Assembly: GCA_021234535.1 (NCBI GenBank) | Contig: CM037839.1 | Span: forward strand, 29,718,975 to 29,782,974 | Reading direction: 5' to 3' | From: Stichopus chloronotus | Lineage: Eukaryota; Echinodermata; Holothuroidea; Aspidochirotida; Stichopodidae | DNA: 64,000 nt | Part shown: positions 61,843-64,000 of the stretch, piece after piece | Position numbering within the stretch: position 1 is the stretch's first letter | Layout: every line of letters starts with the position of its first letter | Notes under the pieces: model-generated | Told to the model about the DNA's origin: nothing | Seen by the model: the letters and a program-made list of their open reading frames with translations, nothing else | The model's database searches: none | Translations under genes and position numbers: made by a program

Positions 61843-64000
61843 AAAGAATGGATATTACAAACAGATACAACAATACTATTGAGGTTATTGGATTTGCATG
61901 AAGAATGATCAGAAAATGTCTGCAGCTGCAGGGAATTAAGCTCTTTCCATTTTTTTCTTTTCAGTATTTTCACTCAGTCGTACTAACCTAAGCATAGTAT
62001 CTTCCTGTTTGCACAGATTTGCTCTTAAAGTTACACCAGTATTTTCATTTGGTTTTTCAAAATGCTTTTGTTAGACTCAACGATATATTGTCCTCCTGTA
62101 TTACATTAAAGTTGAAGTATTTAAACATGTATGCTACTCATAAATGTTTCCTTAAAACCAGAGAAAATTGAATGAAGAACACATCCATCTTGACTGAAGA
62201 ATCTTTGTATTAGGCTTGGGTTTCTCCACTATTTCTATAGTTGAGAGTTGGCGGCCAAATAGGGAAGACTCCAAAGCTACTTGCGACTCTAATTCAGTGG
62301 CATCATAACTGCTGCCTATAATGTTACATTTTGAGCAGGAGGTATCATATAGTCAATGTAGGGCGCCAAACATTGTTGGTGGGTAAGAATTGGGCTTCTC
62401 GCTAATAATGTTAGTTGTCAGACAAAAGTTTCTGTGTAGTTTGTTGTGAGAATTGACATCTTCACACGCAAAAAAAAAGAAGGAGACTGATTTGTTTTTA
62501 ATGTTATAAGTTCTTAAACTTGTACATTAATTCAAACTGTTAAGCTCAAAGGAAAGGATATTCATGAATGTCGTTCTATAGTTTTAGAAATCACACCGTA
62601 GACTCCAAGGAAAGTGCAGCATGGCCTCAACTCCCAGCCACAAGTCATGACTCTGAAGTAGAGTCAAGTAGATTCACCCAAGCCTAATTTGTATTGCTCT
62701 TGTCGGGCCTTTGATAAGTAACCTGGAGTAATGCTAGTTGATGTTGAAAGGTTGATGTTTGATGACAAATTAATAGATGGTGTAAACGAGGGAAAATCAC
62801 CAGATGTATATATTAAATGAAATTCATAATATATTGGACACATTTTCTGTTCAAAATAACTGTCTGCACTGTCTACACAAACTGAGTGAGTTTTCAGAAC
62901 TAGCATATAATGTAGGAAGGAAGACTTTCAATCTTTATGGTTTCCTAGTATCAGTTTCACCTCAGGCCCTGTATTTGTGGGGTTGAGCTTTGGGGACTGT
63001 GTTTGTTTCTGCACATCCACACATATCTTTGAAAACAACAAAAAAGAAAGAACAAGAAAAAAAAGAACAAAAGACAAGTAATAGCTAGTGTATGCCTTTG
63101 AGCATTTCTTGAAAAATTCATTTTACAAATTTTCAAAGTAACAAAAATGTTTGAAAATGATAAAATATTTACAACAGCAGCCTGATTCATTGTGCTGTTT
63201 ATCTTCTGTTGGACTACAACATAGGAGTACACATACTGTCACCGTAGTAAGTGCAAGGTACTCTGCTGCAAGCTCTATATTAGTCTTAACCCCTCCTCAC
63301 AGGCTGCGATTTTGGTATCCAATGACGTGCTACTATATGATGTGACAATCAGACAGAATTCCACTGTGTGAGGGCTTGTAGGATACAACACTGCGCAATA
63401 CCTCATGATTTCCACCAAACGTGTGTCATTTTGTCGTAGTGTAGATTTTTTAACATGTTAAAAAAAATGTTCAGTCCTAGCACGTTGGATCATGGTCTCT
63501 AGACAATAGCTGTGCATTTTGGAAGCAGGGAGTTGTTAAACCCCCTGCAGAGTGGAAGTATTCTTGCCATCGCGCCTGCTGGAAACAGCATTCTAGTCTT
63601 TGAATGCGCAGTTTTTATAAAGCCAGATGCAATTTATGTTGTTGTACTAGTAAAATCATCGTATGAAATATGCACGACAACGTAGTGTGTGAGGACAACT
63701 GGTCTGCAGTACAATAACATGCAGACCTTTAAAGATATCGAGTTGCATCGTATCATAGGGAAAAATTTGCAGTTTGTGAGGTGGGGCTTTATATGACATA
63801 TTGCACTACAGTGTTTACAAAAAGTCTTTCTGCAAGAACATTGGAAACCATTTGCATACTAACAGGTCACTTAAACCTCTTCTTCTTAACATGATAGGCT
63901 GACAATTCTTTTTTCTATTTTTGTAGTAGTCACTATTTGTAAAGCTTGGTAACACTTTGTTTCATTTCTTGCCCAATGGAGGCATTTGAAAACTAGCAAT
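61843..64000. other. 3' flank of the membrane-protein gene, no further gene seen
   Basis: Probably 3' UTR at first, then AT-rich sequence. Short open frames without recognisable domains. Confidence 0.45.

Overview
This is a eukaryotic, metazoan window. Genes have GT-AG introns, exons of about 100-370 bp, long introns and AT-rich intergenic DNA full of degraded transposons. No rRNA, CRISPR or bacterial operon structure is seen. The repeats (CR1-type LINEs with PHD and esterase domains, hAT and TTAA-flanked DNA transposons, a foldback-like element built on 15-bp subrepeats) and the gene content fit a marine deuterostome. An echinoderm, perhaps a sea cucumber, is my guess; the species call is low confidence.

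Two protein-coding genes can be supported. (1) On the minus strand, 35617 down to 12907, 13 coding exons join in one uninterrupted frame to give an 810-residue group VI calcium-independent phospholipase A2 (iPLA2-beta/PLA2G6). It has an N-terminal domain, about eight ankyrin repeats, a linker like that of the human long isoform, and a patatin-type catalytic domain with DGGGMRG, GTSTG and DGG motifs. One intron is GC-AG. Intron 4 holds a 28 x 13 bp minisatellite. (2) On the plus strand, 57063-61842, three exons encode a 286-residue, probably seven-pass membrane protein of no family I can name with confidence (weak TspO/MBR-like resemblance). A duplicated perfect splice donor upstream suggests a 5' non-coding exon. 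The two genes have no evident functional link.

Layout: 1-12.9 kb, no gene recognised, with a tRNA-like sequence at 3.7 kb and the first copies of a composite tandem-repeat element (here R1); 12.9-35.6 kb, PLA2G6 with R1 arrays, a hAT MITE (27.5-28.3 kb) and a CpG-rich insert in its introns; 36.8-37.2 kb, possible promoter; 37.7-38.6 kb, LINE fragment; 39.4-46.4 kb, a CR1-like LINE in minus orientation whose ORF1 is split by a 2.5-kb TTAA-flanked transposon that itself carries R1 and a smaller MITE; 48.1-48.9 kb, a second hAT element with a transposase remnant; 51.0-52.1 kb, a foldback-like element; 54.5-55.3 kb, a LINE endonuclease fragment; 56.3-61.8 kb, the membrane-protein gene; 61.9-64 kb, no gene recognised.

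The most interesting signal is R1: a conserved head, a variable number of ~143-bp units, a CA-rich microsatellite and a terminal hairpin. Each unit carries four nuclear-receptor half-sites (TGACCY) spaced 4, 4 and 1, i.e. DR4-DR4-DR1. The spacing is kept in two diverged subfamilies, and every array I found lies in the same orientation.
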